NCBI RefSeq assembly: GCF_030070105.1 | Contig: NZ_JASJOO010000002.1 | Span: forward strand, 806,001-870,000 | DNA: 64,000 bases | Source of the DNA: Bermanella sp. WJH001 | GTDB lineage: Bacteria; Pseudomonadota; Gammaproteobacteria; Pseudomonadales; Oceanobacteraceae | Direction: 5' to 3' | Shown here: positions 51,123-61,054 of the stretch, piece after piece | Layout: every line of letters begins with the position of its first letter | Position numbering within the stretch: the stretch's first letter is position 1 | The notes under the pieces: generated by a model | What the model was told of the DNA's origin: nothing | Seen by the model: only the letters and a program-made list of their open reading frames with translations | The model's database searches: none | Made by a program: the position numbers and the translations under genes

Positions 51123-51404
51123 ATGCCTTCACCTGAACATTACCCATTTTTCACATTAGTTAACAACCAATGTGAAGCCGAGTCCGCCTTAGCAGCAATT
51201 GAATGCTTTGGTAACCACTCAGAAAAACGACACTTAAAGCCTAAAGCCCATGCACTAAAAGTTGAGTTTTTATGTAAAAAAGAAGGGCTCTGCTTTGCTC
51301 AAAAAGTAAATACATTACTAGCAGAGTATATTGCTAACGTGGGTGAACTAAGTGATCAATTGACCATTGCACTTGGTAAAAGCCTGCACTACCACTTACG
51401 ATAA
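51123..51404 (+). CDS. Small hypothetical protein, 93 aa
   Basis: Not recognised. It starts at ATG 51123 with only a weak AGAAG upstream. It is soluble and mixed alpha/beta, with LKPKAHALKVEFLCKKEG in the middle. It lies 140 bp after trmA and converges with the nitrate transporter operon; codon use looks like the neighbours. Confidence 0.55.
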   Translation: MPSPEHYPFFTLVNNQCEAESALAAIECFGNHSEKRHLKPKAHALKVEFLCKKEGLCFAQKVNTLLAEYIANVGELSDQLTIALGKSLHYHLR

Positions 51405-51433
51405 AACGGTAGAATCCAAATTGGATTCTACCG
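51403..51433 (-). terminator. Terminator of the nitrate-transporter operon
   Basis: CGGTAGAATCC (51407-51417) and GGATTCTACCG (51423-51433) form a perfect 11-bp stem; on the minus strand TTTT follows. It lies 18 bp after the ATPase gene stop and immediately after the plus-strand gene stop. Confidence 0.85.
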
Positions 51434-51450
51434 CTATAACAGTTAAAGCA

Positions 51451-52260
51451 TTAAGCCACTTTGCTACTAGGTACGTCTGGCTTGGCATGACGTTCATGTA
51501 AGAAGCGCAACACATCAGCTCGATACTTGTTATACATTGGATCATCTGCAAGCTCTAAACGATGACGCGGTCTTGGTAGATCTATATTTAGTATTTCACC
51601 AACCGTTGCCGCAGGGCCATTACTCATCATCACAATACGATCACTTAACAATACAGCCTCATCCACATCATGGGTGATCATCACTACCGTATTTTTTAAA
51701 TCTCGTTGAATTTCCATCAACGAGTCTTGTAAATGTGAACGCGTTAAAGCATCCAATGCGCCAAAGGGCTCATCCATTAATAATACGGTTGGCTCCATTG
51801 CCAATGCACGAGCAATACCTACACGTTGTTTCATACCACCGGAAATTTCATCTGGTTTTTTATGCAAAGCATGACTCATGTGAACAAGCTCAAGATTGTA
51901 CTCAATCCATTCTTTCATTTCGGCTTTGGTTTTTTTGCCTTTAAAAATTTGTTTAACCGCAAGTTCAACATTTTCATAGGCGGTTAACCATGGGAATAAC
52001 GAATGGTTCTGAAACACTACCGCTCGCTCTGGGCCAGGTTCGCTCACTTCTTTACCATCTAAAACGATACCGCCTCTAGTGGCTTGATATAAACCAGCGA
52101 TGATATTTAAAACTGTGGATTTACCACATCCAGAGTGACCAATCAAAGAAACGAATTCACCTTTTTTGATTTTTAAACTGACATTTTCAAGGGCAGTAAA
52201 TTTACCACTTGGTGTATCAAATTCCATTGTCACATGATCAATATTCAAATGTGCACTCAT
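51451..52260 (-). CDS. nrtD: Nitrate/nitrite ABC transporter ATP-binding protein
   Basis: This 269-aa ATPase of the NrtD/SsuB-like family powers nitrate uptake. It has Walker A IGHSGCGKSTVLNIIAG, Q-loop VVFQNHSLFPWL, signature EISGGMKQRVGIARALA and Walker B VLLMDEPFGALDALT, then H-loop ITHDVDEAVLLSDR. It is the last gene of the A-B-ATPase operon; the downstream terminator fits. Symbol is by position and family; nasD/nrtC naming is also used for such single ATPases. Confidence 0.88.
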   Translation of the reverse strand: MSAHLNIDHVTMEFDTPSGKFTALENVSLKIKKGEFVSLIGHSGCGKSTVLNIIAGLYQATRGGIVLDGKEVSEPGPERAVVFQNHSLFPWLTAYENVELAVKQIFKGKKTKAEMKEWIEYNLELVHMSHALHKKPDEISGGMKQRVGIARALAMEPTVLLMDEPFGALDALTRSHLQDSLMEIQRDLKNTVVMITHDVDEAVLLSDRIVMMSNGPAATVGEILNIDLPRPRHRLELADDPMYNKYRADVLRFLHERHAKPDVPSSKVA

Positions 52261-52309
52261 AACAACCTCTCATTACATTCGGATAACTATCTATATTCAT
52301 TAGCAGTGA

Positions 52310-53323
52310 TTAACGATTAACTGCTGTTTTATCCCAACTAAAATATTTTTGTAGCTGCAACATAAACCAATCTAACAAGAAGCCAATAAAGCCAATGGTT
52401 AATACCGCCACCATAATACGACCTAGAGAATTTGAGCTACCGTTTTGGAATTCATCCCAAACAAATTTTCCTAGACCTGGGTTTTGTGCAAGCATTTCTG
52501 CGGCGATCAATACCATCCAGCCCACACCTAGTGACAAACGCATGCCAGTAAAAATCATAGGAATGGCAGATGGTAATACCACTTTAATGATTTTTGACCA
52601 CCAGCTTAAACGTAATACTTTAGCTACATTTAACAAATCAGAACTGATTGACGATACACCCACTGCTGTATTGATTAATGTTGGCCACATGCAACACAAC
52701 ATAACGGTAATAGCAGAGGTGACAAATGATTTTTCAAACATAGGGTCATCACTCACATACACAGCTGACACCACCATGGTCACAATTGGCAACCATGCTA
52801 ATGGCGATACCGGCTTAAATATTTGAATTATTGGATTCATTGCATTATTCAAAGTCTGACTTAAGCCGGTTAAAATCCCTAACGGCACCGCAATAAGTGT
52901 CGCTAAAATAAATCCGGTAAACACAGTGTATAAACTGGTTAAAATCTGTTGTGGGTAAGTCGTACGCCCACGATAATCACGCCACTTAACCTCAGCATCG
53001 GGATTAGCCGCTAATTTTTTAGCATTACGCTTTTCTTGACGCTCATAAAATTTGGCTTCTTTTTCTGATTCGACTCGATACTCCTGCCACAAACCTTTTG
53101 CTTGCTCAAGTACTTGAGAAGGCCCTGGTACTTGACCCAATGAGGTGACAACGCTTTTGGCCGCGCTATCCCATAATCCTAAGAACAGAATAAACGCTAA
53201 AATTGGTACACCGATAGAACGCAATAATACATTGACCTGCTCTCGGCGATTTTCTCCTTTGATGATTCGAACCCAGGGTGCAAAGATCCTAAAGTCTTCC
53301 ATTTTCGAAACAACATTCATCAT
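52310..53323 (-). CDS. nrtB: Nitrate ABC transporter permease
   Basis: This 337-aa inner-membrane permease has an N-terminal hydrophilic region with a first TM near residues 33-50, a charged insert (about 75-120: EKEAKFYERQEKRNAKKL) and the five-TM BPD core (about 130-325), with the EAA-loop-like VLRLSWWSKIIKVVLPSAIP. This charged insert is usual in NrtB-type permeases. It is 49 bp from the ATPase gene and 52 bp from the binding-protein gene on the same strand. Confidence 0.9.
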   Translation of the reverse strand: MMNVVSKMEDFRIFAPWVRIIKGENRREQVNVLLRSIGVPILAFILFLGLWDSAAKSVVTSLGQVPGPSQVLEQAKGLWQEYRVESEKEAKFYERQEKRNAKKLAANPDAEVKWRDYRGRTTYPQQILTSLYTVFTGFILATLIAVPLGILTGLSQTLNNAMNPIIQIFKPVSPLAWLPIVTMVVSAVYVSDDPMFEKSFVTSAITVMLCCMWPTLINTAVGVSSISSDLLNVAKVLRLSWWSKIIKVVLPSAIPMIFTGMRLSLGVGWMVLIAAEMLAQNPGLGKFVWDEFQNGSSNSLGRIMVAVLTIGFIGFLLDWFMLQLQKYFSWDKTAVNR

Positions 53324-53375
53324 ATTTTCCCCTTACTCAATAATGCGGCTGCGCTTAGCGCAGCCGCTTAATACC

Positions 53376-54752
53376 TTAAACCTTGTCTTTACCTTTTAGA
53401 CCAATGTTGAATTTCTTAAGGTACTCATTTGGTTTTTTACCGTCATACGGTACTTGATCGATGAAGTCTTTTTGTACTGGTTTGAAACCGTCTTCAGTAT
53501 CAAAGTTAGGGAACTCAGAAGCATTCATCTTACCTTCTGCAATTAACTCTTTAGCGGCGGTTGCGTAAATATCAGGACGATATACTTTTTTAGCAATATC
53601 CATGTACCAGCTATCAGGCTTGTATTCAGATACTTGGCCCCAGCGACGCATTTGCGTTAGATACCAAATAGCATCTGAGTAGTACGGGTAAGTTGCGTTG
53701 TGACGGAAGAACACATTGAAATCAGGGATTTCACGTTTATCACCTTTCTCGTATTCAAATGTACCTGTCATGGAGTTTGCAATCACATCGTAATCTGCAC
53801 CTACATAATTAGATTGCGATAAAATTTTCACAGCCTCTGGGCGGTTACCATTATTTTTATCATCTAACCATTTAGCAGCACGAATCATTGCCTTCACAAC
53901 TGAAATATGTGTTTCTGGGTATTTATCCGCCCAAGCTTTTGATACACCAAATACTTTTTCTGGATTGTTTTTCCAAATTTCATAATCGGTGATAACCGGT
54001 ACACCAATGCCTTTAAATACAGCTTGCTGATTCCATGGCTCACCTACACAGTAACCATCAATTGTTCCAGCTTCCATTGTCGAAGGCATTTGTGGTGGCG
54101 GTGTCACTGACAACAAAGCATCCGCTTTAAGCGTACCGGTAGTGTCACCTTTTTCAGGAGCGTAAAAACCTGGGCTAATATCACCAGCGGCTAACCAGTA
54201 ACGTAATTCATAGTTGTGAGTGGATACTGGGAAAACCATACCCATTTTAAAAGGCTTACCTTCGTCTTTGTATTTTTCAATAACGGGTTTTAAGTAATCC
54301 GCTTTAATTGGATGAACTGGCTTACCACCTTCATGGGGAATGTGTTTTTTCATTTCATCCCATACATTATTTGAAACGGTAATGCCGTTACCATTTAAGT
54401 CCATAGAAAATGCAGTAATGATATGAGCCTGTGTACCAAAACCTATCGTGGCACCCAGTGGCTGACCTGCCAGCATGTGTGCACCATCTAACTCACCAGT
54501 GATCACACGGTCTAACAGTACTTTCCAGTTTGCTTGAGCTTCTAGTTCAACAAACAATCCTTCATCTTCAAAAAAACCTTTTTCTGCCGCGATGGCAAGC
54601 GGTGCCATGTCGGTTAATTTAATAAAACCAAATTTCAATTCTTCTTTTTCAGGATCACCTGCAAATGCAGACGAACTTAATACAGTGGCTGCAAGCCCCG
54701 CTCCTAGTGCCACACTTTTTACTGTGCGTTTGATTGCTTGAGATAACGTCAT
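53376..54752 (-). CDS. nrtA: Nitrate/nitrite-binding periplasmic protein
   Basis: This 458-aa substrate-binding protein has a signal peptide ending LSSSAFAGD. The binding domain has [38 protein letters not shown] and [17 protein letters not shown], as in the NrtA/CmpA group. Nitrate is the usual ligand; bicarbonate (CmpA) and cyanate relatives exist. The NtrC/sigma54-like control sites upstream favour a nitrogen role. No Lys/Arg lipobox is seen, so it is probably a soluble periplasmic protein. Confidence 0.9.
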   Translation of the reverse strand: MTLSQAIKRTVKSVALGAGLAATVLSSSAFAGDPEKEELKFGFIKLTDMAPLAIAAEKGFFEDEGLFVELEAQANWKVLLDRVITGELDGAHMLAGQPLGATIGFGTQAHIITAFSMDLNGNGITVSNNVWDEMKKHIPHEGGKPVHPIKADYLKPVIEKYKDEGKPFKMGMVFPVSTHNYELRYWLAAGDISPGFYAPEKGDTTGTLKADALLSVTPPPQMPSTMEAGTIDGYCVGEPWNQQAVFKGIGVPVITDYEIWKNNPEKVFGVSKAWADKYPETHISVVKAMIRAAKWLDDKNNGNRPEAVKILSQSNYVGADYDVIANSMTGTFEYEKGDKREIPDFNVFFRHNATYPYYSDAIWYLTQMRRWGQVSEYKPDSWYMDIAKKVYRPDIYATAAKELIAEGKMNASEFPNFDTEDGFKPVQKDFIDQVPYDGKKPNEYLKKFNIGLKGKDKV

Positions 54753-54850
54753 TGTTTTTTCCTTCTAAGTTTGAGTTTTAAATTTCTTAATTTAGAAAAT
54801 GAAACGATTCAATTAAAACGGGCCGCGTTTTTTAATTTCTAATTTGTTAT

Positions 54851-54866
54851 CTCAAACTTTGTGCCA
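54851..54866 (-). promoter_or_regulatory. Sigma54-like promoter of nrtA
   Basis: On the minus strand TGGCACAAAGTTTGAG matches the -24/-12 consensus TGGCACG-N4-TTGC with GG and G at the right 10-bp spacing; the last C is A. The TSS would fall about 85-90 bp before the nrtA ATG. Confidence 0.55.
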
Positions 54867-54929
54867 GAAAAATGGCTTTGGAGGATATTGTGAAATTTAT
54901 TTTGATACTTTTATTTTTTTCATTATTTA

Positions 54930-54956
54930 GGTGCATCAAAATCAGATTTTGGCACC
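54930..54956. promoter_or_regulatory. Inverted repeat with GGTGC/GCACC ends, possible third NtrC-type element
   Basis: GGTGC-AT-CAAAATC-A-GATTTTG-GCACC is a near-perfect palindrome with wide spacing. It lies between the sigma54-like promoter and the other two sites. The spacing is longer than a standard NtrC box, so its status is less sure. Confidence 0.4.
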
Positions 54957-54992
54957 AACTAAAATCTCTTGGACACATTGCTGAGCATCTGA

Positions 54993-55009
54993 CGCACCAA
55001 AATGGATTT
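54993..55009. promoter_or_regulatory. Half-conserved NtrC-like site
   Basis: CGCACCAAAATGGATTT matches the left half and centre of TGCACCATATTGGTGCA, about 130-150 bp upstream of the sigma54-like promoter. Confidence 0.4.
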
Positions 55010-55036
55010 TAGAGTATTCAACCCAATCCTTAATTT

Positions 55037-55053
55037 TGCACCAACAGGATGCA
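55037..55053. promoter_or_regulatory. NtrC-like enhancer site
   Basis: The minus strand TGCATCCTGTTGGTGCA matches the NtrC consensus TGCACCATATTGGTGCA at 14 of 17 positions by eye. It lies about 175-200 bp upstream of the sigma54-like promoter, a normal enhancer distance. Confidence 0.6.
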
Positions 55054-55291
55054 CCAAGCCTAACTTACCTCTCGACTCGATTCTGACCAATTGGACAAAC
55101 TCTCACCAAGACAACGTAAAAGTGACCCAGTTCAGCGCACCGACACTCTTTGTTTTCAACCAAAGAGGTGCATTTCAGTGCGCAGCAAGCCCTCATATCA
55201 GTGAACAATCCACTGGGGAGTCAGCAATAGCAGTACAAATTCACAGGGACGTCCTCTATAATTCAGCGCAAATTTATATAGAGAGTCACCC

Positions 55292-56482
55292 ATGAACCCA
55301 AACCTTGCCCTACTTCAGCCTTATCCCTTTGAGAAACTGAATAAGCTTAAAGCTGACGCCAAGGTAACCTGTGACCTGCCCCATATTGCGCTTTCAATTG
55401 GTGAACCAAAGCATGAGAGCCCTGCTTTTGTACTAAATGCTATGGCCGATAACCTAGACAAGCTGGCCAATTACCCAAGCACCAAGGGTATTCCAGAGCT
55501 TCGTCAGGCCATTAGCCAGTGGGCCTGTCAGCGCTTTACTTTAAATAAGTTAGATAGTGAGCATCAAATCCTGCCGGTAAATGGTACCCGTGAAGCGATT
55601 TTTGCCTTCACCCAAGCTGTCATAGAAAGTAAGCCTGATGCACTGGTGGTCAGCCCAAACCCGTTTTATCAAATATATGAAGGGGCCGCGTATTTGGCAG
55701 GGGCTAAACCTCATTACCTGCCATGTTTAGAAGAAAATGGATTTAACCCCGATTTTGATGCGGTGCCTGAGAGTGTTTGGCAAAACGCACAAATCCTATT
55801 TATTTGCAGCCCAGGTAATCCAACCGGCGCAGTAATCGGTATGGATCAACTTAAGAAACTGATTGCACTATCTGACAAGTACAACTTCATCGTGGCCAGC
55901 GATGAGTGTTATAGCGAGATTTATATTGATTCAGCACAAGCGCCAGTGGGTCTTCTACAAGCTTGCGCAGAATTAGGACGCGATGATTATAAAAACTGCG
56001 TGGTTTTTCATAGTTTAAGTAAACGCTCAAACCTTCCTGGTTTACGCAGTGGTTTTGTTGCAGGTGATGCCAGTGTACTGGCCCCATTCTTTCAGTATCG
56101 AACTTATCATGGCTGCGCCATGAGCATACCAAACCAAATTGCCAGCATTGCCGCTTGGAATGACGAACGTCATGTTGAAGAAAATCGTCGTCTTTATACT
56201 CAAAAGTTTAATGCTGTACTTGAAATTTTGTCACCAGTAATGGATGTCAAACAAAGTGATGCTAGCTTTTACCTTTGGGCAAAAACACCCATCAATGAAG
56301 AAGTGTTTGCACAGCGCTTATTTGCTGAACAACAAGTGACGGTGTTACCGGGTAGCTATTTGTCTCGCACCATAGACGGCATTAATCCAGGCGAGGGTCG
56401 CATTCGCATGGCTTTGGTTGCCGAAGTGGATGAGTGCATCGAAGCGGCTAAGCGCATTCGCGCTTTAGTTGAATCCCTTTAG
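55292..56482 (+). CDS. dapC: N-succinyldiaminopimelate aminotransferase
   Basis: This PLP aminotransferase makes N-succinyl-LL-2,6-diaminopimelate in lysine and peptidoglycan synthesis. The 396-aa protein has LSIGEPKHESPAFVL at the N-terminus, NYPSTKGIPELRQAI, SPGNPTGAVI, SDECYSEIYID and HSLSKRSNLPGLRSG with the PLP lysine. Its location near dapD is the usual Pseudomonas-type arrangement, although two sensor kinases now lie between. It is divergent from nrtA across the long control region. Confidence 0.94.
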   Translation: MNPNLALLQPYPFEKLNKLKADAKVTCDLPHIALSIGEPKHESPAFVLNAMADNLDKLANYPSTKGIPELRQAISQWACQRFTLNKLDSEHQILPVNGTREAIFAFTQAVIESKPDALVVSPNPFYQIYEGAAYLAGAKPHYLPCLEENGFNPDFDAVPESVWQNAQILFICSPGNPTGAVIGMDQLKKLIALSDKYNFIVASDECYSEIYIDSAQAPVGLLQACAELGRDDYKNCVVFHSLSKRSNLPGLRSGFVAGDASVLAPFFQYRTYHGCAMSIPNQIASIAAWNDERHVEENRRLYTQKFNAVLEILSPVMDVKQSDASFYLWAKTPINEEVFAQRLFAEQQVTVLPGSYLSRTIDGINPGEGRIRMALVAEVDECIEAAKRIRALVESL

Positions 56483-56658
56483 ATTTATGCCTTTGGTTAA
56501 GCGCCAATAACGCTTTAGATCGAAACGTTATTGACGCCTAACCCAACAAGGCAAGGATGCTTTAATAGCCTAATTGCTTGCTGGCTAAAGCACTTCTATA
56601 GTTACTAAATGAGAAACTCTCTTTGCCATTTATACTATAGATGTAAGGCTAATTGTGA

Positions 56659-59016
56659 ATGACTCGCTACTCATTCGTTTGGCTGCTGAATGTCTGCCTG
56701 TTCCTATGCACCGTGCCCAGCCTCGCAAGCACTTTGCCTGTTATAGACCTATCAAAACACCCTTCTGGTGAGCGCACTGGCGATAACTACCTATATTCTC
56801 GAGACTACAACGAAACCACACCCTTAAAGCAAGTATTAGCCGATAACCCATGGCAAACACCTGAATCGGGTGTCACCAACCGTGGCTTCTCAGATAACTC
56901 ATCATGGATGGCGTTTACCCTGAAGAATCCGTCACAAAAGGATATGAGGCTAGTCTTAGAATACGTGGACGCATCTGCGCAAAACATCGATGTTTACTAT
57001 CGCAAACTGGACTCACAAGACGCATTTCAACATATTCATTATGGCTTCGACTTACCGGTAACCACGCGCTCAGTCTCTTTTTATCGACCGGCTTTTAACC
57101 TCGCTGTGCCAAAACAAACATCTTACGAAGTGTATATTCGGATTTTTCAAGGCACTGAAATGACCATGCATTGTTTTACCAGTTTCCACATTTGGCAAGA
57201 ACAAGACTTTTATCGACATGGCCATTTAGAAATGTTGTCTCTGGTCATGTTACTTTGCTTAGAAGTGTTCATGGGCATTGCTGCTGTGGCTATCTACTAT
57301 TCAACCAAAGATAAATTATTTTTATCCTATGCCTTATTTGTACTTTCTGCTGCCGGTCTGTTTGCTGGTTTAAGTGGTTTGTGGGGCTATTTTATTATGC
57401 CCAACCATTATGAAATATGGATGGTCGTAATTAAAATCAACCTATGCCAAATCATGTCCTTATTATTTATAAGGCGCTTCTTAAACTTAAAGCATTATTC
57501 GAAAAGCCTCGATCAGGGCATTTTAGCACTGGCAAGCTTGGGGGCTTTTGGTTTGCTCACCAATCTAATGGGCTATCCCAATCTTTCACGGATGACTGCA
57601 GATGTGATTGCCATGTTTTTTATATTCTTAATTCCTTTAGGTTTGTACGCACATAGGCAGGGAGTAAAAAGCGCGCTGTTATTCACATTAAGTTGGGTGA
57701 TTTTTATTGTGGGTATGGCACTCGCTTCCATGCGTTTAAGTGGATTAATAGCAGATACCTATGTCACTCAATGGATGATATACATTGGTGGGTTTATCGA
57801 GATTATATTGTTAGCCAGCATCATGGTTTTGCGTCTACACAACATGGAAAAAGAAAAAACCTTCATACAAAAAAGACTGGATATTGCCTTAGCTGACGCT
57901 CAAGAAAACAACCAAATTAAAGACAAATTTTTAGGCGTGTTTAGTCATGAATTACGAACACCCTTAAATGGCATTTTAGGCAGCTTACAGTTATTAGGGT
58001 TCTCATCGCTTACAGATGAACAAAAGCAGCAAAAAGAGACGGCATCTCGCGCTGCTAAACATTTACTGCGCATGGTTGAAAATATACTAACATTTTCAGA
58101 GCTCACCTCTCAAAAAGCTCGCAGTACCTTGCATGACGTAAATATCAATACCAACATTCAAGGCATACTCAATAGCTTTCAACGGAACGCACAAACAAAA
58201 AATCTAGTATTGCAGTCAAATTTTTCCTCTGATACGCCCCACACATTAAAATTAGACTGGCCCAATATCCAAAAAATCCTCACCTACTGGTTGGATAATG
58301 CTATTAAATTTAGCCACAAAGGAGTGATCAGCATTAACGTGGATTGTAAGCCACTAGATGATAAAAAAAGCTACCAGGTAACCTTTCATGTTATTGACCA
58401 AGGACCTGGCATACAGCAAGACACACTTCAACAAATACAAAAAGGCTTTGATCAAAACAATATCAACACTATCAAAAACATTGAAGGTTTGGGTTTAGGC
58501 CTTGCCAATAGCATACAAATCGCGGAATTAATTCACGCACACTGCCGTGTTTCTTCATCTGCCCAAGGCACCCAATACACATTAAATATAATCGCCCATA
58601 AGGCAGAGCTGCCAAAAGACCATGAAACTCAACACCGCCATGACCACAACCTTGTTTTAGCTGTCGATGATAATCCAATCAACCTTATGGTCTTAACTCA
58701 AATTCTCACAAATAATGGATTAGACGTCGATGAAGCAAAAGACGGTATAGAAGCACTTGAAATGGTCAAACAAAAAAAATACCAAACTATTTTTATGGAT
58801 TGCCAAATGCCAAGAATGGATGGCTACGAAGCCACTCGCTGCATTCGAGAAAGTGATAATTTAAATTCAAACACACCTATTATTGCCGTGACCGCTAATG
58901 CCTACGACAGTGATCGCGAACATTGCTTATATGTGGGTATGAATGATTTTATTAGCAAGCCCATTGATCAAACAAAAATCATGACTGCATTTAAACGCTG
59001 GAACAAGCTTAACTAA
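56659..59016 (+). CDS. 7TMR-DISM hybrid histidine kinase with receiver domain
   Basis: This 785-aa protein has a signal peptide (SFVWLLNVCLFLCTVPSLAS), a DISMED2-type periplasmic domain (about 30-180), seven TM segments (about 190-400), a coiled linker, HisKA with FSHELRTPLNGILGS (His430 intact), HATPase with DQGPGI and LGLGLANSI, and a C-terminal receiver with VDDNPINLMVL and MDCQMPRMDG (Asp714). It is the intact paralogue of the degenerate kinase at 45.8-48.1 kb. Ligand and partner are unknown; an Hpt partner is needed outside the window. Confidence 0.92.
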   Translation: MTRYSFVWLLNVCLFLCTVPSLASTLPVIDLSKHPSGERTGDNYLYSRDYNETTPLKQVLADNPWQTPESGVTNRGFSDNSSWMAFTLKNPSQKDMRLVLEYVDASAQNIDVYYRKLDSQDAFQHIHYGFDLPVTTRSVSFYRPAFNLAVPKQTSYEVYIRIFQGTEMTMHCFTSFHIWQEQDFYRHGHLEMLSLVMLLCLEVFMGIAAVAIYYSTKDKLFLSYALFVLSAAGLFAGLSGLWGYFIMPNHYEIWMVVIKINLCQIMSLLFIRRFLNLKHYSKSLDQGILALASLGAFGLLTNLMGYPNLSRMTADVIAMFFIFLIPLGLYAHRQGVKSALLFTLSWVIFIVGMALASMRLSGLIADTYVTQWMIYIGGFIEIILLASIMVLRLHNMEKEKTFIQKRLDIALADAQENNQIKDKFLGVFSHELRTPLNGILGSLQLLGFSSLTDEQKQQKETASRAAKHLLRMVENILTFSELTSQKARSTLHDVNINTNIQGILNSFQRNAQTKNLVLQSNFSSDTPHTLKLDWPNIQKILTYWLDNAIKFSHKGVISINVDCKPLDDKKSYQVTFHVIDQGPGIQQDTLQQIQKGFDQNNINTIKNIEGLGLGLANSIQIAELIHAHCRVSSSAQGTQYTLNIIAHKAELPKDHETQHRHDHNLVLAVDDNPINLMVLTQILTNNGLDVDEAKDGIEALEMVKQKKYQTIFMDCQMPRMDGYEATRCIRESDNLNSNTPIIAVTANAYDSDREHCLYVGMNDFISKPIDQTKIMTAFKRWNKLN

Positions 59017-59066
59017 AAATCTATTCTTTCTGCCCCATACCTGCAATACCTGATAACCTTGTGCAC

Positions 59067-60833
59067 TTAAGCATGAAATAAATGAGTTAATACCTCTTCT
59101 AGTGCATCAATAGCAATGGGTTTAGCGATAAAACCATTCATACCCACGTCGATACACGCCTGTTTATCTTGTTCCGATGCATTAGCGGTTACAGCCACTA
59201 CTAGGTTACTAAACCCCATATTACGAATATTCTGTGTTGCTTCAACGCCACCCATACCCGGCATTCTCATATCCATTAAAATTAAGTTTGTATCCATATT
59301 TTCAGCAATATAGTCAATTGCTTCTTCACCACTATTGACGGACAAAACAGTATCAGCACCAAACTCCATCAGCATGGACTCAAGCACCATGCAATTCATT
59401 GCAATATCATCAACCACTAAAATCGAGCGCCCCGCAAGAGATAACTTTATATCCACACTAGAATCTTCTTGTTTCTCTATATGGCAATTCGCTAACACAC
59501 GCCCAGGCAAATCGACTGTAAAACAACTGCCGATATTAGGCTCACTGGTAACAGAAATAGAGCCTTGCATACTCTTAACCAAACCCATGGAAATGGCTAA
59601 ACCTAAACCTGTGCCCTCCATATTCCTAGTGGAATCATCCGAGAACTGAGAAAACTGAGTAAATAGATTTTTTTGATCTTCTTTTTTTATTCCAATACCC
59701 GTATCCGAAATTGAAATTCGAACACCACTTTTATTTACACGCTCTAAACTAATCGCAACTTCACCGACATCCGTAAATTTCATGGCATTTGATATCAGGT
59801 TCATTAAAACTTGAGCGAGTCTATTTTTATCACCATTAATGTATAATTTTTCATCTGGCAATTTTAATTTCAAGTTCACATGTTCTTTTAGCTTAGTTTC
59901 CATTATGCGAGCGATTTCAGATACTTGTTCAGTTAAATCATAGGGCTCTTCAATTAACTTAATTTGATTCTCTTCAAGTTTACTAAAGTCTAAAATATCG
60001 TTTATTAACATCAGCAATAAATTACCAGCTAACGCGATATCATTCACTCTCGCATGATGTTTTTCAGGCAGTTCAGCTCGGGCTAAAAGCTGAGCATTGC
60101 CAATCATACTGTTTAAAGGGGTTCTTAATTCGTGACTCATAGTGGCGAGAAATATTGACTTACTTCGAGTGGAGGATTCCGCCTCTAACTTTAATTGATT
60201 CACCTCTTCTATTTTTTCTTGTTTGTTTTTTACAACTTCTTCAAGTTCCGCTAAATGTTGCTGGGATAAATTCCACATACCCCGGGTACATGTCAGCACC
60301 ATTATTGCCGCACACACCACATACATAATTTTAATCAAAACCCAGCCATCTGGGTGAATCAAGGGCTCTGGCAACCAACCATTAAACAAGGCATATACGT
60401 TAAACCCAAACAACAAAAATGTTGCTGCCACAAATATCAATAAGTGCCAACCTGAAAACAAAAACGCTATCAATAAAACCGGCACAATCCATAAAATTAA
60501 AGTGGGGCCTGCAATGGACAAGTTATTAAAATCCACATAAAAAATCAGGCTCATGGTTATGACACACACATAAGCAGATACATGGCCTAAACGGCCAAAC
60601 ACCCCCATAAAAAAAGTAACCGCCAGCAAAGAAATGGTTAAACCTGCCGTGCCTAAACGTCTAAGTGGTAACTCCCCTTCGCTCAAGCTGATCATGATGA
60701 TAATCAGAACACCTAGCAGCCCCAATACCGTTGAATACACCCATAGAACCTTCGCCCGAAATGCATCCTCGCGAATCAAGAAACGATTAGGTATGAGTTT
60801 GCAAAGCACACGATCTAACATCGAGGGTGGCAT
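59067..60833 (-). CDS. Membrane hybrid histidine kinase with receiver domain
   Basis: This protein of about 588 aa (ATG 60833; a TTG at 60854 would add 7 residues, neither has a strong ribosome-binding site) has a block of about six TM segments in the first 170 residues with no periplasmic domain, a coiled coil, HisKA with MSHELRTPLNSMIGN (His intact), HATPase with SDTGIGIKKEDQ and GTGLGLAISMGL, and a receiver with LMDMRMPGMGGVEA. It converges on the DISM hybrid kinase, ends 50 bp apart. Signal unknown. Confidence 0.9.
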   Translation of the reverse strand: MPPSMLDRVLCKLIPNRFLIREDAFRAKVLWVYSTVLGLLGVLIIIMISLSEGELPLRRLGTAGLTISLLAVTFFMGVFGRLGHVSAYVCVITMSLIFYVDFNNLSIAGPTLILWIVPVLLIAFLFSGWHLLIFVAATFLLFGFNVYALFNGWLPEPLIHPDGWVLIKIMYVVCAAIMVLTCTRGMWNLSQQHLAELEEVVKNKQEKIEEVNQLKLEAESSTRSKSIFLATMSHELRTPLNSMIGNAQLLARAELPEKHHARVNDIALAGNLLLMLINDILDFSKLEENQIKLIEEPYDLTEQVSEIARIMETKLKEHVNLKLKLPDEKLYINGDKNRLAQVLMNLISNAMKFTDVGEVAISLERVNKSGVRISISDTGIGIKKEDQKNLFTQFSQFSDDSTRNMEGTGLGLAISMGLVKSMQGSISVTSEPNIGSCFTVDLPGRVLANCHIEKQEDSSVDIKLSLAGRSILVVDDIAMNCMVLESMLMEFGADTVLSVNSGEEAIDYIAENMDTNLILMDMRMPGMGGVEATQNIRNMGFSNLVVAVTANASEQDKQACIDVGMNGFIAKPIAIDALEEVLTHLFHA

Positions 60834-61054
60834 GTCATGTTTTAAAGGGGTCAATAAACAGCACCACTAATCAGAGTTATGTATACAGTCTAGCTGATCA
60901 TACTAAGGGGGGTAGTAAACACCCATAATTGTAAGATAGATCAATTAACTCAGGGACTTAGCCCATTTACCCAAAATAACGACTGCTAACTTAGGGCTGA
61001 ATATCACTGCTATTTATGCTTTAATGCGGCCTTTTATTTTTACGTGGCCCCATC

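Noticed and set aside
55002-55295. Open frame of 97 codons upstream of dapC
   Set aside because: It runs through the NtrC-like sites and the nrtA/dapC control region, has no ribosome-binding site and shows no protein-like composition.
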